DNA of 6,591 nt, from positions 1-6,591 of the forward strand of contig NZ_CALIAA010000126.1 in NCBI RefSeq assembly GCF_938040765.1, read 5' to 3'. The stretch's first letter is position 1. Each line of letters begins with the position of its first letter. The stretch comes from an uncultured Fretibacterium sp. (GTDB lineage Bacteria; Synergistota; Synergistia; Synergistales; Aminobacteriaceae). The notes beneath the pieces are model-generated. The model was not told the origin of the DNA, did not search any database, and saw only the letters and a program-made list of their open reading frames with translations. A program made the translations under genes and the position numbers. Shown one piece after another: positions 5,440 through 6,591 of the stretch.

Positions 5440-6545
5440 GCGCCATCGAGCGACGGGCCTTTGCGCATGAGGATCTCTTCGACCTGAATGCCTACGACTA
5501 CCCTCTGCCCGGGGAACGGATCGCTCAGACGCCCGCGGAGCCGCGGGACTCGTCCCGCCTCCTGAGCTGGGACGTCGGGAGCGGAACGGTCGAACATCGT
5601 CGGTTCCGTGATATCCTTGAATACCTGAGGCCGGGCGACCTCCTGGTCCTGAACGATACGCGCGTGCTGCCCGCCCGGCTGCTGGGAAAACGTCTGCCCG
5701 GCGGAGGCGCCGCGGAGGTGCTCCTTCTGAGCCCCTGTTCCCCGGACTTCCAGGTATGGAGGGCTCTGGTCAGGCCGGGACGCAAACTGAGACAGGGGGC
5801 GCAGGTCTCGGTTGGGGACAGGGTCCTCGGGATCGAGGCGCAGGAGGGCGAGGGGGTCCGCATCGTCCGGGTCGGAACGGGGCGTCAGGATGTCCTGGCC
5901 TTTCTGGATGCCTTTGGACGCGTGCCTCTGCCCCCCTACATCGGCGGCGACCGGGACTGGCGAGAGGAGTATCAGACGGTCTTCGCCAGCAGGGAGGGGT
6001 CGGTGGCGGCCCCGACGGCAAGCCTGCATTTTACGCGGAAGCTCCTGCAGGACATCGACGCCATGGGGGTTCGCAGGGCATGGGTGACCCTTCATGTCGG
6101 CCTCGGGACCTTTCGTCCCGTGAAGGCGCCGGATATCCGGCAGCACGTCATTCACGACGAGTACTGCGAGGTCCCCCGGGATACGGCCGAGGCCGTGGAG
6201 GAATGCCGCCGGCGCGGAGGGCGGGTCGTCGCCGCAGGGACGACCGTGGCCCGCACCCTGGAGTCCATGGCCGCCGAAGGAGGAGGGGTCCGTCCCGGTT
6301 GTTTGGATACCGACCTCTTTATCTATCCGGGCTTCGACTTTCGTGTCGTCGATGCCCTGATCACGAATTTTCATCTGCCGAAGAGCTCGCTCCTGATGCT
6401 TGTGGCGGCGTTCGCCGCGGGGCTGGGAGGCTGGAAGGGCGAGGAGGAAAGGGCTCTGTCCGCCCTGCACGGGGTCTATGCCTCGGCCGTCGCCGAGGGG
6501 TATCGGTTCTTCTCGTTCGGCGACGCCATGTTCATCCACCGATGA
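5436..6545 (+). CDS. queA: SAM:tRNA ribosyltransferase-isomerase QueA
   Basis: QueA transfers and isomerises the ribosyl part of S-adenosylmethionine onto preQ1 at tRNA position 34, giving epoxyqueuosine in the queuosine pathway. The 369-residue product carries the family blocks in order: YDYPLPGERIAQTP (about 21-34), LRPGDLLVLNDTRVLPARLLG, ALVRPGRKLRQG, GRVPLPPYI, EEYQTVFASREGSVAAPTASLHFT (Pro193 to Thr200 at its end), HVGLGTFRPV, AAGTTVARTLES, and TDLFIYPGFDFRVVDALITNFHLPKSSLLMLVAAF near the C-terminus. Two constant-looking motifs differ: TASLHFT where TAGLHFT is usual (Ser196), and GTTVARTLE where GTTSVRTLE is usual. About 15 extra residues precede the family's usual N-terminus; the ATG at 5436 is the only ATG, GTG or TTG in frame there, and it overlaps the preceding stop (ATGA), so coupled translation is likely. 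tgt, a common neighbour, may follow outside the window. Confidence 0.95.
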   Translation: MSAIERRAFAHEDLFDLNAYDYPLPGERIAQTPAEPRDSSRLLSWDVGSGTVEHRRFRDILEYLRPGDLLVLNDTRVLPARLLGKRLPGGGAAEVLLLSPCSPDFQVWRALVRPGRKLRQGAQVSVGDRVLGIEAQEGEGVRIVRVGTGRQDVLAFLDAFGRVPLPPYIGGDRDWREEYQTVFASREGSVAAPTASLHFTRKLLQDIDAMGVRRAWVTLHVGLGTFRPVKAPDIRQHVIHDEYCEVPRDTAEAVEECRRRGGRVVAAGTTVARTLESMAAEGGGVRPGCLDTDLFIYPGFDFRVVDALITNFHLPKSSLLMLVAAFAAGLGGWKGEEERALSALHGVYASAVAEGYRFFSFGDAMFIHR

Positions 6546-6583
6546 AAAGCAATCAAAAAGAAATAGCGAAGAAAGATCCATGA
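6542..6583 (+). CDS. Possible 13-codon minicistron after queA
   Basis: A 13-residue frame, MKSNQKEIAKKDP, starts with ATG overlapping the queA stop (ATGA, 6542-6545). It ends with TGA overlapping the next ATG (ATGA, 6580-6583). It has no Shine-Dalgarno of its own, so it could only be translated by coupling from queA. The stretch is strikingly A-rich compared with its surroundings. It may be a real coupling peptide, or simply an A-rich ribosome-loading spacer in which overlaps arose by chance. The product resembles nothing I know. Confidence 0.25.
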   Translation: MKSNQKEIAKKDP

Positions 6584-6591
6584 AGGAAATC
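6580..6591 (+). CDS. Possible start of the next gene (truncated)
   Basis: ATG AAG GAA ATC (MKEI) runs to the window edge after an A-rich leader containing GAAGAAAGA, which is at best a weak ribosome-binding site. Four codons are too few to name a product. By gene-order habit tgt (tRNA-guanine transglycosylase) or another translation or secretion gene could follow queA, but nothing here shows it. Confidence 0.3.

Overview
The window is a dense, high-GC (about 60-65% by eye), one-directional bacterial housekeeping segment. Every supported gene is on the + strand: nadE, yebC, ruvC, ruvA, ruvB, a gene for an exported SpoIID/LytB-domain protein, and queA. A further reading frame begins in the last 12 bases. 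The order yebC-ruvC-ruvA-ruvB-spoIID-like-queA, the high GC and the frequent TTG starts remind me of Synergistota, or less likely a GC-rich clostridial lineage. That placement is inference from memory of gene order. I see no tRNA, rRNA, CRISPR array, insertion sequence or transfer signature.

Layout: bases 1-43 are a short leader with a ribosome-binding site. nadE (44-781) encodes ammonia-dependent NAD synthetase. A 103-base gap (782-884) carries two GC-rich hairpins and a strong Shine-Dalgarno, and is the most likely boundary between transcription units. From yebC (885-1637) onward the genes are tightly packed: yebC/ruvC overlap by 4 bases (GTGA), ruvC/ruvA by 4 (ATGA), ruvA/ruvB are 30 bases apart, ruvB and the spoIID-like gene are 3 or 45 bases apart depending on the start, and the spoIID-like gene and queA overlap by 4 (ATGA). 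queA is followed by a possible 13-codon open frame joined by ATGA overlaps to queA and to the next start.

Functionally, RuvA, RuvB and RuvC form the complete Holliday-junction branch-migration and resolution machine. YebC is a ribosome-linked or regulatory protein. QueA makes epoxyqueuosine in tRNA wobble modification. The SpoIID-like protein carries a predicted signal peptide and probably acts on peptidoglycan outside the cytoplasm. The genes do not form one pathway; this is a mixed DNA-repair, translation and envelope operon.

I found no undescribed system. The points most worth a second look are the SpoIID-type domain split by an insert of roughly 145 residues, the chained 13-codon open frame after queA, the two competing starts of the spoIID-like gene, and substitutions at usually conserved positions of RuvA, RuvB and QueA.
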